This document shows, piece after piece, positions 26,451 to 37,536 of a stretch of 64,000 nt of DNA. The translations under genes and the position numbers were made by a program. Source of the stretch: Actinobacteria bacterium casp-actino5 (lineage in GTDB: Bacteria > Actinomycetota > Acidimicrobiia > Acidimicrobiales > Ilumatobacteraceae); NCBI GenBank assembly GCA_001510385.1, contig LFFE01000017.1, forward strand, positions 1-64,000, written 5' to 3'. The notes beneath the pieces are model-generated. The model saw only the letters and a list, made by a program, of their open reading frames with translations. It did not search any database and was not told the DNA's origin. Each line of letters opens with the position of its first letter. The first letter of the stretch is position 1.

Positions 26451-27694
26451 CAGATTCTTCACTTCGTCGTCAGCTCACACCCTCTGATGCCCTCATTGTT
26501 GGCATTGGCTCGATGGTTGGAGCTGGAGTCTTCGCAGTCTGGGCGCCCGCTGCTGCCGTTGCCGGATCGTGGATGATCATCAGCTTGGTCATTGCAGGGA
26601 TCATTGCTCTCTGCAACGCCACCTCATCGGCACAACTCGCGGCTCAGCACCCAGAAAGTGGCGGTACATACGTCTATGCAAGGGAGCGGCTCTCCCCATT
26701 TTGGGGACATGTTGCCGGTTGGGGTTTTGTCGTCGGCAAGACTGCGAGCTGCGCGGCGATGGCACTCACAGCGGGAAACTACATCTGGCCAGATCGTGCT
26801 CAGATTGTCGCAACAGGATCGGTTGTGCTGATCGCCATCGTCAACCTTGGAGGACTCTCACGAACTGCGGCAGTCACCCGCTTACTGCTTGCATTCGCAG
26901 GGATGGCGCTACTCGTCGTTATTCTGAGCTCGTTCCTTCGAACCCCAGCCGAGCAGGCAACTCTTTCAGCCAACATCAATGTCGATACCTATGGTGTGCT
27001 GCAGGCCGGCGGTCTCATGTTTTTCGCATTCGCCGGTTACGCCAGGATCGCAACATTTGGCGAAGAGGTCATCAACCCAGAACGCACGATTCCTTGGGCG
27101 ATCCCACGTGCCCTCGGTGCAGTTCTCGCCCTCTATCTCATCGTTGGGTTTGTCGTGCTGAGCGCAGACTCTCCTGAACAGATCGCTCAGACGACCGCTC
27201 CACTCGACCACATTGTTTCCTCAAGTTCGCTGTCAACATTGTCCCCGATCGTCGCCGTCGGCGCCGGCATTGCATGTCTCGGCGTGCTCCTCAATCTCAT
27301 TCCGGGAGTCGCAAGAACCATCCTCGCACTGGGAAGGCGCCACGAACTTCCCTCTTGGTTTGCCTTCGTATCGCCGCACCGATCACTTCCCTTGCGTGCA
27401 GAAGTCACCGTGGTCTTCGTCGTTATTGCCATTGTCAACACCGTGTCACTGACATCTGCGATTTCACTCTCTGGAGTTGCAGTACTTACCTACTACGCGA
27501 TTACGAATGCAGCCGCTCTCCAACTAGGCCCACACGAGCGTCGATGGCCGAGATGGATCGCATGGGTCGGGCTTGCCGGATGCGCTCTGCTTGCCATCTC
27601 TCTGCCGTGGAAGGTTGTGGTGACGGGTGTCTTAGTGATGGTGGTCGGCCTACTTGCTCGATTCATTGCGCTGCGTACCCAGCGCCCAACATGA
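26447..27694 (+). CDS. APC-family permease (amino acid transporter type)
   Basis: 415 residues with about twelve hydrophobic helices. The first helix carries the unwound substrate motif VGIGSMVGAGVFAVW, and helix 6 has FFAFAGYARIATFGEEV followed by NPERTIPWAI, both diagnostic of the amino acid-polyamine-organocation superfamily. It is a probable inner-membrane uptake system for an amino acid or amine. Its four-base overlap with the esterase gene and membership of the mutase operon suggest a branched-chain amino acid such as valine, which yields isobutyryl-CoA; that link is speculative. Confidence 0.88.
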   Translation: MTDSSLRRQLTPSDALIVGIGSMVGAGVFAVWAPAAAVAGSWMIISLVIAGIIALCNATSSAQLAAQHPESGGTYVYARERLSPFWGHVAGWGFVVGKTASCAAMALTAGNYIWPDRAQIVATGSVVLIAIVNLGGLSRTAAVTRLLLAFAGMALLVVILSSFLRTPAEQATLSANINVDTYGVLQAGGLMFFAFAGYARIATFGEEVINPERTIPWAIPRALGAVLALYLIVGFVVLSADSPEQIAQTTAPLDHIVSSSSLSTLSPIVAVGAGIACLGVLLNLIPGVARTILALGRRHELPSWFAFVSPHRSLPLRAEVTVVFVVIAIVNTVSLTSAISLSGVAVLTYYAITNAAALQLGPHERRWPRWIAWVGLAGCALLAISLPWKVVVTGVLVMVVGLLARFIALRTQRPT

Positions 27695-27709
27695 GGGCGG
27701 CGCGATTAA

Positions 27710-29587
27710 TCAGGGTTCAACAATTGCAAATCCTGAGAAGAACGATTCAAGATCGCCAAACGCAAACTCAAATGCGGTGGTGTCGCCCACACAATTCGCT
27801 TCCTCAATGACATCTGCGGCGGTCAACTCGTTGGCAGCAAGCCCAACGAGTTGATCAAAGGTCATCGCTATCGAGAAATCAGCAGTCCCTCGGCGACCAC
27901 AGATCGACGACATAGCCCGATTCGAAATTTCAACCGTCCATTCGGATTCTTCCGATCGATCGCTGAACTCGAGATGCAACACGACGTGACGAGCTCCAAC
28001 CTGGTCTGATGGGAGCCGCACTGCCAACGTGTCGAGTAACTGACCGATCGTCATCGCATCAAGAAAACCTCGGCGCATTGCCTCGCGGCGAGGTGGCGCT
28101 CCGTTGCGAAGCTCTTGGGCCCCCGTAAGAAATGCATTCCTAAATGTTGCGGATTCACTCTGATAACCAAGTTGTTCGAGGGCATCGGCTTGCAATTCTC
28201 GACCGGCTTCATGATCAGGTTGGGCAAACACGAGGTGATTGAGAAGTTCTACCACCCAGCGATAATCACCCTCGTCAAACGACCTTTGCGCCGCAGCCAC
28301 CATTGCATCGGCTCCTCCCGCAAGGGCGACATAGCGAGATCCCGCTTCCGATGGCGGCAACCTCCAAAGGTTCGACGGATTTCCGTCATACCACGATAAG
28401 TACCTCTGGTACACCGCTTTTACATTGTGAATGAGGTGCCCGTAGTACCCGGTGGTGTGGCCCTCGGCGGCAAACTCCTCGGGTAACTCAAGTTCTTCAG
28501 CGATCTCCAGAGCCGTGTACCCGTGATTCGCAAGCCGCATGGTCTGGTCATGGATCCAGCGATACATATCTCGTTGCCTGCGGAGATAACCCGTGATGTC
28601 AGCGTTGCCCCAACGTGGCCAGTGATGGGATGCGAAGAACACCTCCGTCTTGTCTGCAAACAAGCTGATGGCTTCATCGATGTACTTCGACCAGGCAAGT
28701 GAATCACGCACCAATGCCCCTCGAATTGGCACGAGGTTGTGCATAGTATGCGTGCAATTCTCAGCCATACATAGCCAGCCGAAGTCTGGGAAAAAGAAAT
28801 TCATTTCTGCTGGCGCTTCAGCTTCTGGTGTCAACTGGAAAACAACTCGCACTCCATCAATGTTGAGTTCCTCACCGGTAAACGTGATGTCTTCCGTTGG
28901 AGCGATCAAACTTGGGGCGGCAATGGCAAGCCCTTTCCCGAGGCCACAGTCAACATGGCCTCGCGGGCCCGGTGGCAACAGCGGTCCGAACTGGTATGCC
29001 GCACGTCTCCCCATTGCGAAACCAGCAATCACGTTTTCTGAGATTGCTTCATGCAAGAACCCTTCAGGGGCAATGATCCGACAGCGGCCAGCATCAACTT
29101 CTGCCTGACTTGTGACACCCAGAATCCCGCCAAAGTGATCGGTGTGGGAGTGGGTGTAGATCACAGCGACAACCGGCCGCTCTCCGAGATGCTCATTCGC
29201 CATATCAAGCGCAGCCCGAGCCGCTGGTTCAACCGTCAGAGGGTCAATCACAATCCAACCGGTCTCACCTTCGATAAAGGTGATATTCGAGATGTCATAT
29301 CCACGCACCTGCCACACCCTGTCGGCAACACTGAACAATCCGTGTTCAGCGTTGAGTTGGGCTTGACGCCAAAGACTCGGATGGACGGTGTCGGGTTGCT
29401 CGCTGTCGAGCACGTATTGATGGCGGCTCGTGTCCCAGGCGATACCGAGCGGACCTTCGATAACCCCCGTCGAGTGCTGACCAATTCGGCCGCGACGGGC
29501 GCGATCGAAGTCCTCGTCATCCATCCCTAGGTCTCGCGGCGCATTGGCGCGCTTAGTGTGCGAAGTTGCTGGTTTAGTTCCAGTCAT
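27710..29587 (-). CDS. Alkylsulfatase (metallo-beta-lactamase fold, BDS1/SdsA1 family)
   Basis: 625 residues. The binuclear zinc motif THSHTDHFGG lies near residue 145, with further ligands in ENCTHTMHNL and the HHWPRWG stretch. The dimerisation helix domain (GYTALEIAEELELPEEF) and the C-terminal SCP2-like domain (from about residue 500) complete the SdsA1 layout. These enzymes cleave primary or secondary alkyl sulfates to alcohol and sulfate. SdsA1 is exported, but no clear signal peptide is visible here, so a cytoplasmic location is likely. Its start overlaps the stop of the upstream acyl-CoA synthetase gene by four bases. Confidence 0.92.
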   Translation of the reverse strand: MTGTKPATSHTKRANAPRDLGMDDEDFDRARRGRIGQHSTGVIEGPLGIAWDTSRHQYVLDSEQPDTVHPSLWRQAQLNAEHGLFSVADRVWQVRGYDISNITFIEGETGWIVIDPLTVEPAARAALDMANEHLGERPVVAVIYTHSHTDHFGGILGVTSQAEVDAGRCRIIAPEGFLHEAISENVIAGFAMGRRAAYQFGPLLPPGPRGHVDCGLGKGLAIAAPSLIAPTEDITFTGEELNIDGVRVVFQLTPEAEAPAEMNFFFPDFGWLCMAENCTHTMHNLVPIRGALVRDSLAWSKYIDEAISLFADKTEVFFASHHWPRWGNADITGYLRRQRDMYRWIHDQTMRLANHGYTALEIAEELELPEEFAAEGHTTGYYGHLIHNVKAVYQRYLSWYDGNPSNLWRLPPSEAGSRYVALAGGADAMVAAAQRSFDEGDYRWVVELLNHLVFAQPDHEAGRELQADALEQLGYQSESATFRNAFLTGAQELRNGAPPRREAMRRGFLDAMTIGQLLDTLAVRLPSDQVGARHVVLHLEFSDRSEESEWTVEISNRAMSSICGRRGTADFSIAMTFDQLVGLAANELTAADVIEEANCVGDTTAFEFAFGDLESFFSGFAIVEP

Positions 29588-31020
29588 GCTGACTCCTCAA
29601 GGGAAGCCCTTATCTGGGCCTTTTGCACTTTGCCGAGAGCATTACGAGGAAGGCTCTCGACAATATGAACATTTCTTGGTCGCTTGTGGATCGACAGTTG
29701 CGCAGCGACATGGTCAATTACCTCATCAGCGCTGACGAACATCCCCTCAACAGGAACGATAACTGCCTCAATACGTTGCCCCAAGTCGCCGTCAGCGACT
29801 CCGACGACCGCAACCTCAGCAACGGCTGCTAGCTCGGCAACCGATGCCTCAACCTCTCCCGCTCCAACCTTGTATCCACCAGACTTGATGATGTCAACGG
29901 AGGTTCGACCAACGATTCGATGCATACCGTCCTCGCCAATAACGGCCGAATCGCCAGTCACAAACCAGCCATCACTAGTGGTCGCTTCAGCAGTCGCATC
30001 CGGCCGATTGAGATAACCAGCGCCGACTGTCGCACCGCGAACCTCAAGTGTTCCGATCGACTCACCATCGTTGACAAGAATCTTGCCATCATCACCACGA
30101 AGGCGAGTTTCAACACCGTTGAGTGGAAGTCCGACATGACCCGGCCGACGTTCGCCATCGATTCGAGTTGACAACGTAATCATGGTTTCAGTCATTCCGT
30201 ATCGCTCAAGGGGCACTACTCCAGTGAGTTCGCGCAGCTCATCAAAGACGGCGATCGGCAGCGCAGCACTTCCCGAGATGATTGCTCGAGCACCGTTCAA
30301 AGCTCGAGCCGATGCCGGATCAGCGACCATCCGAGACCAAACGGTTGGAACCCCAAAAAACATGGATGCTCCATCAGACATTTTCGCCGCATAGGCCTCT
30401 GGGGTTGGCCGAACGGTGTGAGACACCCGACAACCCCGCCGCAATGACCCAAGTATGCCGAGGACCAGTCCGTGTACGTGAAATAGCGGGAGACCATGAA
30501 CGAGATGATCATCTTCGCTCCACTGCCACGCATCAGCTAGCCCGTCTAGACAGGCAGCAATTGGGCTTGCCGGCATCAGCACACCTTTAGGAGACCCAGT
30601 CGTACCTGAGGTGTACATGATGAGGGCAGCATCATTCAGATCGGAGCTTGAACCAGCGGTAAGCGATCCGCCGGAGCCTCCAATCGGAATGCTCGGCAAT
30701 GACACGTCATCCCATGGATGATCACCGAGCATCGCAACCGCTCCTGAATCGTTGAGGATGTGATGTCGTTCAGAAGCACCAGAATCGTGAGCTATCGGAA
30801 CCACTGCTACGCCGGCGCGGAGCGCCGACACAATGCCAACAACTGTCGACATCGTTGGGGCGGCACATACCGCGACAGCGCGCGCCCCTCGAATTCGTTC
30901 CGATGTTGCGTCAGCTGCAGCCAGCAGGCCCTCGGCCGACAGATCATCGTCACCAACTGACACGAGTGCCTCACCGCCAGCACCACCAGCACGACGAACG
31001 AGGCCCTCAAGCAGTTCCAT
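29584..31020 (-). CDS. Acyl-CoA synthetase of the malonyl-CoA synthetase (MatB-like) group
   Basis: 478 residues, short for the ANL superfamily and typical of MatB-type ligases. Motifs seen: MYTSGTTGSPKGVLMP (P-loop), LPLFHVHGLVLGILGSLRRG, ERYGMTETMI, VTGDSAV, RIVGRTSVDIIKSGGYKVGAGEVE and RNALGKVQK (catalytic Lys). It ligates a short or dicarboxylic acid to CoA with ATP hydrolysis to AMP. It is the first gene of a two-gene unit with the alkylsulfatase, which suggests that the acid made from the desulfated alcohol is activated here; substrate remains inference. It diverges from the met operon. Confidence 0.87.
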   Translation of the reverse strand: MELLEGLVRRAGGAGGEALVSVGDDDLSAEGLLAAADATSERIRGARAVAVCAAPTMSTVVGIVSALRAGVAVVPIAHDSGASERHHILNDSGAVAMLGDHPWDDVSLPSIPIGGSGGSLTAGSSSDLNDAALIMYTSGTTGSPKGVLMPASPIAACLDGLADAWQWSEDDHLVHGLPLFHVHGLVLGILGSLRRGCRVSHTVRPTPEAYAAKMSDGASMFFGVPTVWSRMVADPASARALNGARAIISGSAALPIAVFDELRELTGVVPLERYGMTETMITLSTRIDGERRPGHVGLPLNGVETRLRGDDGKILVNDGESIGTLEVRGATVGAGYLNRPDATAEATTSDGWFVTGDSAVIGEDGMHRIVGRTSVDIIKSGGYKVGAGEVEASVAELAAVAEVAVVGVADGDLGQRIEAVIVPVEGMFVSADEVIDHVAAQLSIHKRPRNVHIVESLPRNALGKVQKAQIRASLEESA

Positions 31021-31074
31021 TTCAACATTCTGTCACTGGTGAACGGTGTAAATGCACCCTGCGTGATCACAGAC

Positions 31075-31111
31075 TTGACAAATATAGATATTTCTTTATA
31101 TCTTTATATCT
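31075..31111 (+). promoter_or_regulatory. Promoter and probable ArsR-type operator of the met operon
   Basis: A perfect -35 box TTGACA (31075-31080) is followed after 16 bases by TATATC (31097-31102). Over it lies an inverted repeat AGATAT-6-ATATCT (31086-31103), and TTTATATCT occurs twice with an 8-base period (31095-31111). The AT-rich block is unlike the surrounding sequence. It ends at the ATG at 31112, leaving little or no 5' leader and no Shine-Dalgarno, so translation is probably leaderless. Repression by the ArsR domain of the first gene is inferred. Confidence 0.65.
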
Positions 31112-32122
31112 ATGGCGAACCGAGGGGACACGCAACTACAGAGCCAACTCGCCCTTGACCCCACTGTTGAGGCGCTCAAAGCCATTGGAGAGCCAAGCCG
31201 ACTCCGCATCATTGCGGTGCTCCGTCACGGCGAATGCTCGGTGTCTGACCTCTGCGAGATCCTCGGACAATCCCAACCTCGCATCTCTCGCCACCTACGC
31301 CTGCTCGTCGATGCCGGCGTGTGCACACGCCACCGCGAAGGCACCTTTGTATTCTTTGGCCTCAAGCGTCGGACGACCGACGACGACCAGTACGCCGCAC
31401 TCACTGAGGGAATCCTCCGCTCTCTGGACTCATCCGACCCGCAGATCGCGGCTGACCGGGAACGCCTGCATGATGTGAGACAGCGGCGAGCCGCTGCCGC
31501 TCACGAACACTTCGCATCCGTTGCAGATGAATGGGACCGCGAGAGCGCCCATCACGTACCTCAACTTGTTGTAGAACACGCCCTCACCTCGGCGCTCGAC
31601 CGCTCGCTTGGCACAGGACATTTTGGCAACATCATCGACATTGGAACCGGAACCGGGCGAATGATCGAATTACTTGCCGATCGCAGCACCCGAATCGTCG
31701 GACTCGATACGAACCCGGCGATGTTACGAGTTGCTCGGGCAACCCTTGACTCCGCAGGTATCCATCAGGCTGAACTCCGCCACACTGACCTGTTTGCGCC
31801 ACCGGTTGAACCAGAGCAGTTTGAACTTGTCATCGTTCATCAAGTCCTTCACTACCTCGATGACCCTGACCGAGCACTACACGCGATTTCACGCCTCGCA
31901 TCACCAGGCGGGTCTGTCGTCATCGTCGACCTGATGACCCATACCAACGAGACCCTTCGAACCGAACACGCACATCGACGACTTGGATTTGATGCCAACC
32001 AAATATCGAACTGGTGTCTCTCTGCCGGTCTTGACGTCATCGATCATCTCATCGCCCGCGAAGAACCCAGCAATCGACTCGAGGTCGGGATCTGGATCGC
32101 GACGAAAGGACACCGAACATGA
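31112..32122 (+). CDS. ArsR-family regulator fused to a SAM-dependent methyltransferase domain
   Basis: 336 residues. Positions 20-95 form an ArsR/SmtB winged helix (AIGEPSRLRIIAVLRHGE, then SDLCEILGQSQPRISRHLRLL). From about 165 a class I methyltransferase fold follows (IIDIGTGTGRMIELLADRS, VGLDTNPAMLRVARATL, LVIVHQVLHYLDDPDRALH). Fusions of this type occur beside metF/metH in several bacteria; they are thought to sense S-adenosylmethionine or S-adenosylhomocysteine through the methyltransferase fold and repress methionine-cycle genes (compare SahR). No metal-binding ArsR cysteine pair is apparent. The stop overlaps metF by four bases. Confidence 0.9.
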   Translation: MANRGDTQLQSQLALDPTVEALKAIGEPSRLRIIAVLRHGECSVSDLCEILGQSQPRISRHLRLLVDAGVCTRHREGTFVFFGLKRRTTDDDQYAALTEGILRSLDSSDPQIAADRERLHDVRQRRAAAAHEHFASVADEWDRESAHHVPQLVVEHALTSALDRSLGTGHFGNIIDIGTGTGRMIELLADRSTRIVGLDTNPAMLRVARATLDSAGIHQAELRHTDLFAPPVEPEQFELVIVHQVLHYLDDPDRALHAISRLASPGGSVVIVDLMTHTNETLRTEHAHRRLGFDANQISNWCLSAGLDVIDHLIAREEPSNRLEVGIWIATKGHRT

Positions 32123-32979
32123 AATTTTCCTACGAAGTCTTTCCGGCTCGAACCGCCAAAGGACACAAGTCGCTCGAACAGTCAATGCACCGTCTAAAGG
32201 CAATCAACCCAACATTGATCTCGGTGACCTATGGCGCCGGCGGCGGAGAACGCGAGCGCTCATTTGCGTCCGTTGAGCTCGCAAACAATCATGCAGGCTG
32301 TCCGGTTGCCGCCCATCTGACCTGTGTTGGAATGTCAGCAGAAGAGGTACATGCAGTCATCGATCACTACCTCGATCTCGGGATCTCCCACATCGTCGCC
32401 CTACGAGGCGACCCACCCGAAGGTATCGACGCCCCCTATCACCCTCACCCCCACGGCTTCCAGCGCACAGAGGACCTCGTCGCAGCCATCATCGCCCGAG
32501 CCAACCTTCGTGGACAACCCATCACCGTGTCCGTTTCTGCATATCCCGAGAAACACCCACAATCACCGACAACTTCGCACGACATCGATGTTCTTGCAGC
32601 AAAGGTAGAGGCAGGTGCGACGAGAGCGATGACGCAAATGTTCTTCGATAACTCGACATTTCTTGCGTTACGCGACCGAATCACTTCTCGACAGATTCCA
32701 GTCGCACTCATTCCTGGAATCATGCCGATCCATTCCTTCGAACGCACGTTGTCATTCGCCCAACGTTGCGGGGCATCAGTACCCAAAGCGCTCATCGAGC
32801 ACTTCGCAGGAACGCAGGGCGACCCTGCAGCCGAACGCGAGCAGGCCATTTCTTGGACCCAGCAACAAATTAATGACCTCCACGCAAAAGGCGTCGAAGA
32901 ATTCCATCTCTACAGCCTGAATACCTCACAACTGTTGTGCGACCTCATTGCAGTCATTCGAGGAGAACAGCATGTCTGA
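32119..32979 (+). CDS. metF: Methylenetetrahydrofolate reductase
   Basis: 286 residues, the usual length for the bacterial FAD-dependent enzyme. The N-terminal [14 protein letters not shown] carries the conserved catalytic Glu of the family, followed by [26 protein letters not shown] and [19 protein letters not shown]. It reduces 5,10-methylenetetrahydrofolate to 5-methyltetrahydrofolate, the methyl donor of methionine synthase, which is encoded by the next gene. It is coupled upstream (ATGA overlap with the regulator) and downstream (8-base overlap with metH), so methyl supply and use are produced together. Confidence 0.96.
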   Translation: MKFSYEVFPARTAKGHKSLEQSMHRLKAINPTLISVTYGAGGGERERSFASVELANNHAGCPVAAHLTCVGMSAEEVHAVIDHYLDLGISHIVALRGDPPEGIDAPYHPHPHGFQRTEDLVAAIIARANLRGQPITVSVSAYPEKHPQSPTTSHDIDVLAAKVEAGATRAMTQMFFDNSTFLALRDRITSRQIPVALIPGIMPIHSFERTLSFAQRCGASVPKALIEHFAGTQGDPAAEREQAISWTQQQINDLHAKGVEEFHLYSLNTSQLLCDLIAVIRGEQHV

Positions 32980-35900
32980 TATTCGACAGGCATTTACCGC
33001 AGCACTACGCGACCACATTCTGGTCATTGATGGTGCGATGGGCACTGAGATTCAGCGCAGGGAGCTATCAAAACATGACTTCCATGGTGAACGTTTCGCT
33101 GAACACCCGATCGACCTGACGGGCAATAACGACCTTCTGTCGCTGACGCAGCCCGACGTTATTAGCGACATACATCGCCGCTACATCGACGCTGGTGCAC
33201 ACATCATCTGCACCAACACCTTCAACTCAACACGTATTGCACAGGCCGATTACAGCACCGAACATGTCGTCACCGAGCTCAACGTTCAAGCAGCAAAGCT
33301 TGTGCGTTCGGCAGTCGACGAATGCGTCGATCAACGTCCACTGTTTGTTGCTGGCGCTGTCGGCCCAACAAACCAAACACTTTCTATGTCACCGCGGGTC
33401 GAGGACCCTGGCTACAGGGCGGTCGATTTTGCCGAGATGGTCAGCGCCTACAGCGAGCAGATTTCTGCCCTCGTTACCGGCGGCGTCGATCTCATACTTC
33501 TCGAAACCGTATTCGACACCCTTAACGCAAAAGCAGCCATTGTTGCTATTCGACAGATCGAGGCTGAACGCAACATCGACCTTCCGGTCATGATCTCAGG
33601 GACTGTGAGTGATCGATCAGGACGAACCCTCTCCGGCCAAACAATGGGGGCGTTCTGGGCTTCTGTTCGACATAGCAATCCACTATCAATTGGCGTCAAC
33701 TGCGCGTTTGGCGGACACGAGATGCGACCGTTCGTTGCAGAACTCTCCGCACTCGCCGACATCGCCGTTTCTGCCTACCCCAATGCAGGACTACCTAACG
33801 CGCTCGGCTGCTACGACGAGTCCCCCACAGATACGGCGGCCATCATCGGCGAGTACGCCACATCAGGACTGGTCAACATCGTCGGAGGCTGTTGTGGAAC
33901 AACTCCAGAGCACATCGCTGAAATTGCCGCTGTAGTCGCATCACACAAACCACGAACGCCTGCAAAACGCCCGCAACATCTTGAACTTGCCGGACTTGAG
34001 CGATTTGAACTCACCGATGACATCCCATTCGTCAATATTGGAGAGCGAACCAATGTGTTCGGCTCACGTAAATTCCTCCGCCTCATCAAAGAAGGCAACT
34101 ACGAGGAGGCGCTCGACATCGCTCGGTCACAGGTCGCTGCTGGGGCACAAGCCATCGATATCAACATGGACGAAGGCCTCCTCGATGCTGGCCGTGAGAT
34201 GACAACGTTCTTACGCCTGCTCTCTGCAGAACCAGATATCGCGCGCGTCCCAATCGTCGTCGATTCCTCGCGCTTCGATGTCATTGAACGTGCGCTCGGA
34301 TGCTTGCAGGGCAAGTCGGTGGTCAACTCAATCTCACTCAAAGAAGGCGAAGCCGAATTCTGCCGACAAGCCCGTATCTGCCGTGACTATGGGGCGGCAA
34401 TCATTGTGATGGCCTTCGATGAGCACGGCCAGGCCGACACTCTTTCGCGGAGAATAGACATCTGCACAAGGGCGTACACGATCCTCACCGAGCAGATTGG
34501 TGTTCCACCAGAAGACATCATCTTTGACCCGAACATTTTCGCCCTCGCCACCGGGATCGAAGACCACAACGGCTACGGCGTCGACTTCATCGCGGCAACT
34601 CGTGAATTGCAAGAGCGTTTTCCTGCGACCCATATTTCTGGTGGCGTCTCGAACGTTTCATTTTCGTTCCGAGGCAATGACACAGTTCGAGAAGCCATGC
34701 ATTCGGTGTTTCTCGTCCGCGCCATCGAGGCCGGTATGCGCATTGGGATCGTCAACCCCGCACAACTCGCAATCCATGACGAACTCGATCCCGAACTTCG
34801 TGAATTATGCACAGACGTTGTTCTCAACACTCGCCCAGATGCAACTGATCGACTGCTAGCGGCTGCCGACAGATTCTCTGGAGCAACCGAAGGGCGCACC
34901 GTGGTGGCAAACGACGAATGGCGCTCGCTTTCATTCGACGAGCGAATTACTCATTCACTCGTTACCGGAACGACGGAGTTCATCGACGACGACGTAGAGG
35001 AAGCTCGCTCCCACCTTGGAACTGCAGTCGACGTCATCGAAGGCCCATTGATGGCTGGAATGAACCGCGTCGGCGAACTCTTTGGTGCCGGACGAATGTT
35101 CCTGCCGCAAGTAGTCAAATCTGCTCGAGTGATGAAACAAGCAGTCAACTACCTCACGCCATTCATCGAAGCAGAGCGGGCAGCAAACCCCGACGGATCT
35201 GCACAGACCTCCGCCGGCACCGTCCTGCTGGCAACCGTTGCCGGCGATGTACACGACATTGGAAAAAACATTGTTGGTGTCGTGCTCGGCTGCGCCGACT
35301 ATGAGGTGATCGATCTTGGAGTGATGGTTCCGACCCAACACATTTGCGAGGCTGCCGTCGAACACAAAGTCGACATCATCGGCCTCTCAGGGCTCATCAC
35401 GCCATCACTTGATCACATGGTAAATGTCGCCAAGGAGCTAGACCGATATGGAATTGACACTCCTCTTCTCATTGGCGGAGCAACCACAAGCCGGCTCCAT
35501 ACGGCTCTGAGAATCAACCCGGCACGAAGCGGCGGCCCGGTTGTGCACGTCGCAGATGCGAGCCGAGCATCTGGAGTGATTTCGAAATTGCTCTCCCCTC
35601 AACAGCTCCCGCTATTCCTTGAAGAACTTCATTCGGATTACGACAGAGTTACCGAGAACTACCACCTCGCGGAGCAGCGCCGCGAGCGGCCTGACATCAA
35701 ACAGGCGCGCCAACATCAAGCGAATTTGGAATTCACGCTCGAGACAGTTCAGGCACCTTCGTTCACTGGCACACGAACCATCGCTCTTGAGGTAGCGACA
35801 CTTCGCCCCCTCATCGACTGGTCGCCCTTCTTTTCCACATGGGGGCTTCGAGGCGGCTATCCCGCGGTGCTCAACAACAACGACTCCGGCGAAGCTGCGC

Positions 35901-36679
35901 AGGACCTCTTCGACGATGCCCAGCGCATGCTCGACACAATGATTGCCGAGCGCTGGCTCTCGCCGGTGGGCGTCATTGGGTTCTGGCGCGCAGAGTCACA
36001 TGGAGATGACATCGCCGTGCTCGACGACAGCGGATCACACCTTGCAACTCTGCACGGCCTCCGTCAACAGCGCGAGTCGTCAACAGTTCGAGATCACAAG
36101 AGCCTCTGCCTTTCGGATTTCATCGCGCCGGCGGGCAGCGAAGTCCGCGACCACATCGGCGCATTCGCCGTGACGGTCGGCGACGGTGAATACGAGCGAG
36201 CACAGGCGTTTGAAGATGCCGGTGACGACTACTCATCAATCATGTTGAAAGCACTCGCAGATCGTCTCGCAGAAGCTGCGGCTGAATACTTGCACTGGCT
36301 CGTTCGAACAACTCACTGGGGCTACTCCCCCGACGAACCCTGCGACCCTGCAGCACTTACAGGGGAGCAATTCAGGGGGATTCGACCGGCACCTGGCTAC
36401 CCAGCCCAACCTGATCACTCAGAAAAGTCCACAATTTTCAGACTGCTAAACGCTGAAGAGGCTATTGATCTCAGGCTCACAGAGTCTTGGGCAATGTACC
36501 CGGGGTCTTCGGTGAGCGGCCTGTATTTCGCTCACCCCGACGCGACATATTTTGGGGTTGGTCGAGTCACTCCTGATCAGGTTCAAGATTATGCAGGACG
36601 GAAACAGCTCAGCCTCGAGGACACCGAGCAGCTCCTCGCACCGATTCTTGCCTACGAGCCAACCCGCAGTTATTCCTGA
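32972..36679 (+). CDS. metH: Cobalamin-dependent methionine synthase
   Basis: 1235 residues from ATG 32972. All four modules are present: homocysteine-binding (1-330; zinc cysteines in GVNCAFGG and GGCCGTT), pterin-binding (about 355-630; [14 protein letters not shown]), the cap and B12-binding modules (about 650-890; [16 protein letters not shown] with the Co-ligating His), and the C-terminal activation domain ([13 protein letters not shown] binds S-adenosylmethionine). It methylates homocysteine using 5-methyltetrahydrofolate. It needs cobalamin, as does the acyl-CoA mutase. No B12 riboswitch precedes it; control comes from the shared operon promoter. Its stop overlaps panB on the opposite strand by ten bases. 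Confidence 0.97.
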   Translation: MSDIRQAFTAALRDHILVIDGAMGTEIQRRELSKHDFHGERFAEHPIDLTGNNDLLSLTQPDVISDIHRRYIDAGAHIICTNTFNSTRIAQADYSTEHVVTELNVQAAKLVRSAVDECVDQRPLFVAGAVGPTNQTLSMSPRVEDPGYRAVDFAEMVSAYSEQISALVTGGVDLILLETVFDTLNAKAAIVAIRQIEAERNIDLPVMISGTVSDRSGRTLSGQTMGAFWASVRHSNPLSIGVNCAFGGHEMRPFVAELSALADIAVSAYPNAGLPNALGCYDESPTDTAAIIGEYATSGLVNIVGGCCGTTPEHIAEIAAVVASHKPRTPAKRPQHLELAGLERFELTDDIPFVNIGERTNVFGSRKFLRLIKEGNYEEALDIARSQVAAGAQAIDINMDEGLLDAGREMTTFLRLLSAEPDIARVPIVVDSSRFDVIERALGCLQGKSVVNSISLKEGEAEFCRQARICRDYGAAIIVMAFDEHGQADTLSRRIDICTRAYTILTEQIGVPPEDIIFDPNIFALATGIEDHNGYGVDFIAATRELQERFPATHISGGVSNVSFSFRGNDTVREAMHSVFLVRAIEAGMRIGIVNPAQLAIHDELDPELRELCTDVVLNTRPDATDRLLAAADRFSGATEGRTVVANDEWRSLSFDERITHSLVTGTTEFIDDDVEEARSHLGTAVDVIEGPLMAGMNRVGELFGAGRMFLPQVVKSARVMKQAVNYLTPFIEAERAANPDGSAQTSAGTVLLATVAGDVHDIGKNIVGVVLGCADYEVIDLGVMVPTQHICEAAVEHKVDIIGLSGLITPSLDHMVNVAKELDRYGIDTPLLIGGATTSRLHTALRINPARSGGPVVHVADASRASGVISKLLSPQQLPLFLEELHSDYDRVTENYHLAEQRRERPDIKQARQHQANLEFTLETVQAPSFTGTRTIALEVATLRPLIDWSPFFSTWGLRGGYPAVLNNNDSGEAAQDLFDDAQRMLDTMIAERWLSPVGVIGFWRAESHGDDIAVLDDSGSHLATLHGLRQQRESSTVRDHKSLCLSDFIAPAGSEVRDHIGAFAVTVGDGEYERAQAFEDAGDDYSSIMLKALADRLAEAAAEYLHWLVRTTHWGYSPDEPCDPAALTGEQFRGIRPAPGYPAQPDHSEKSTIFRLLNAEEAIDLRLTESWAMYPGSSVSGLYFAHPDATYFGVGRVTPDQVQDYAGRKQLSLEDTEQLLAPILAYEPTRSYS

Positions 36680-37536
36680 TACTCGTGCTCTGCGGCCGGG
36701 TACTCACCTGACGCAACGTCGGCACAGAACTGCTCGGCTGCATTACGGAGAATTTCCGCGAGATTCGCATACTGCTTCACGAACCTCGGGATCCGTCCTG
36801 TTGTCAACCCAGCCCAATCAGTCCAGACCAAAAGTTGACCGTCACAGTGCGGACCAGCACCAACGCTGATCGTGGGAATCGACAATGCCTCGGTGGCACG
36901 TTGAGCGACCGCAGACGGCACCATCTCGAGCACCACCGCGAACGCCCCTGCTTCCTCAACCGCTCGAGCGTCCGCGAGCACCTGATCTGCTCCATCTCCT
37001 CGCCCTTGGATCAAGTGCCCACCGAGACCATGCTCGCTCTGGGGAGTGAACCCGATGTGAGCCATCACCGGGATGCCGGCCGAGACAATTTTCCTGATCT
37101 GTTCGGCAGAGCGCACACCACCTTCAAGCTTCACCGCATGAGCTTCGGTTTCCTTCATGAAACGGATAGCAGTGCGGAGTGCCTCATCAGGTCCGAGTTC
37201 GTACGAGCCGAATGGCAGGTCTGCGATTACTAGGGCGCGCTTGCTTGCTCGTGCAACTGCACGGGTCAGCGGTATCAGTGCATCGACCGTCACAGGAAGC
37301 GTCGTGTCATAGCCAAAGACGGTATTTCCTGCAGAGTCGCCGACCAGCAGAAAATCGATGCCCGATTCGTCAAAAATCTGCGCAGTGAGAACGTCATAAC
37401 TCGTGAGACCTGTAATTCGGATTCCTTGCTCTTTCGCTCGAGCAAAATGACGAGTCCTCACACGCTTTGGTGCGTCTGGGTTATCAACACCGCCATAGGG
37501 GCGCTCTACTTCATCTACCGAGTCATTCTGGGTCAC
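36670..37536 (-). CDS. panB: 3-methyl-2-oxobutanoate hydroxymethyltransferase
   Basis: 288 residues from GTG 37536. The barrel enzyme is recognisable by [28 protein letters not shown] split over strands 1-2, [13 protein letters not shown], the KLEGG motif, [11 protein letters not shown] and [16 protein letters not shown]. It transfers a hydroxymethyl group from methylenetetrahydrofolate to 2-oxoisovalerate, the first committed step to pantothenate and CoA. It is convergent with metH, and both enzymes draw on the same folate pool, though no shared regulation is visible. No panC or panD is next to it. Confidence 0.95.
   Translation of the reverse strand: MTQNDSVDEVERPYGGVDNPDAPKRVRTRHFARAKEQGIRITGLTSYDVLTAQIFDESGIDFLLVGDSAGNTVFGYDTTLPVTVDALIPLTRAVARASKRALVIADLPFGSYELGPDEALRTAIRFMKETEAHAVKLEGGVRSAEQIRKIVSAGIPVMAHIGFTPQSEHGLGGHLIQGRGDGADQVLADARAVEEAGAFAVVLEMVPSAVAQRATEALSIPTISVGAGPHCDGQLLVWTDWAGLTTGRIPRFVKQYANLAEILRNAAEQFCADVASGEYPAAEHEYQE

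Noticed and set aside
31021-31111. SAM or B12 riboswitch before the met operon
   Set aside because: The promoter leaves essentially no leader RNA before the start codon, so no riboswitch can fit.
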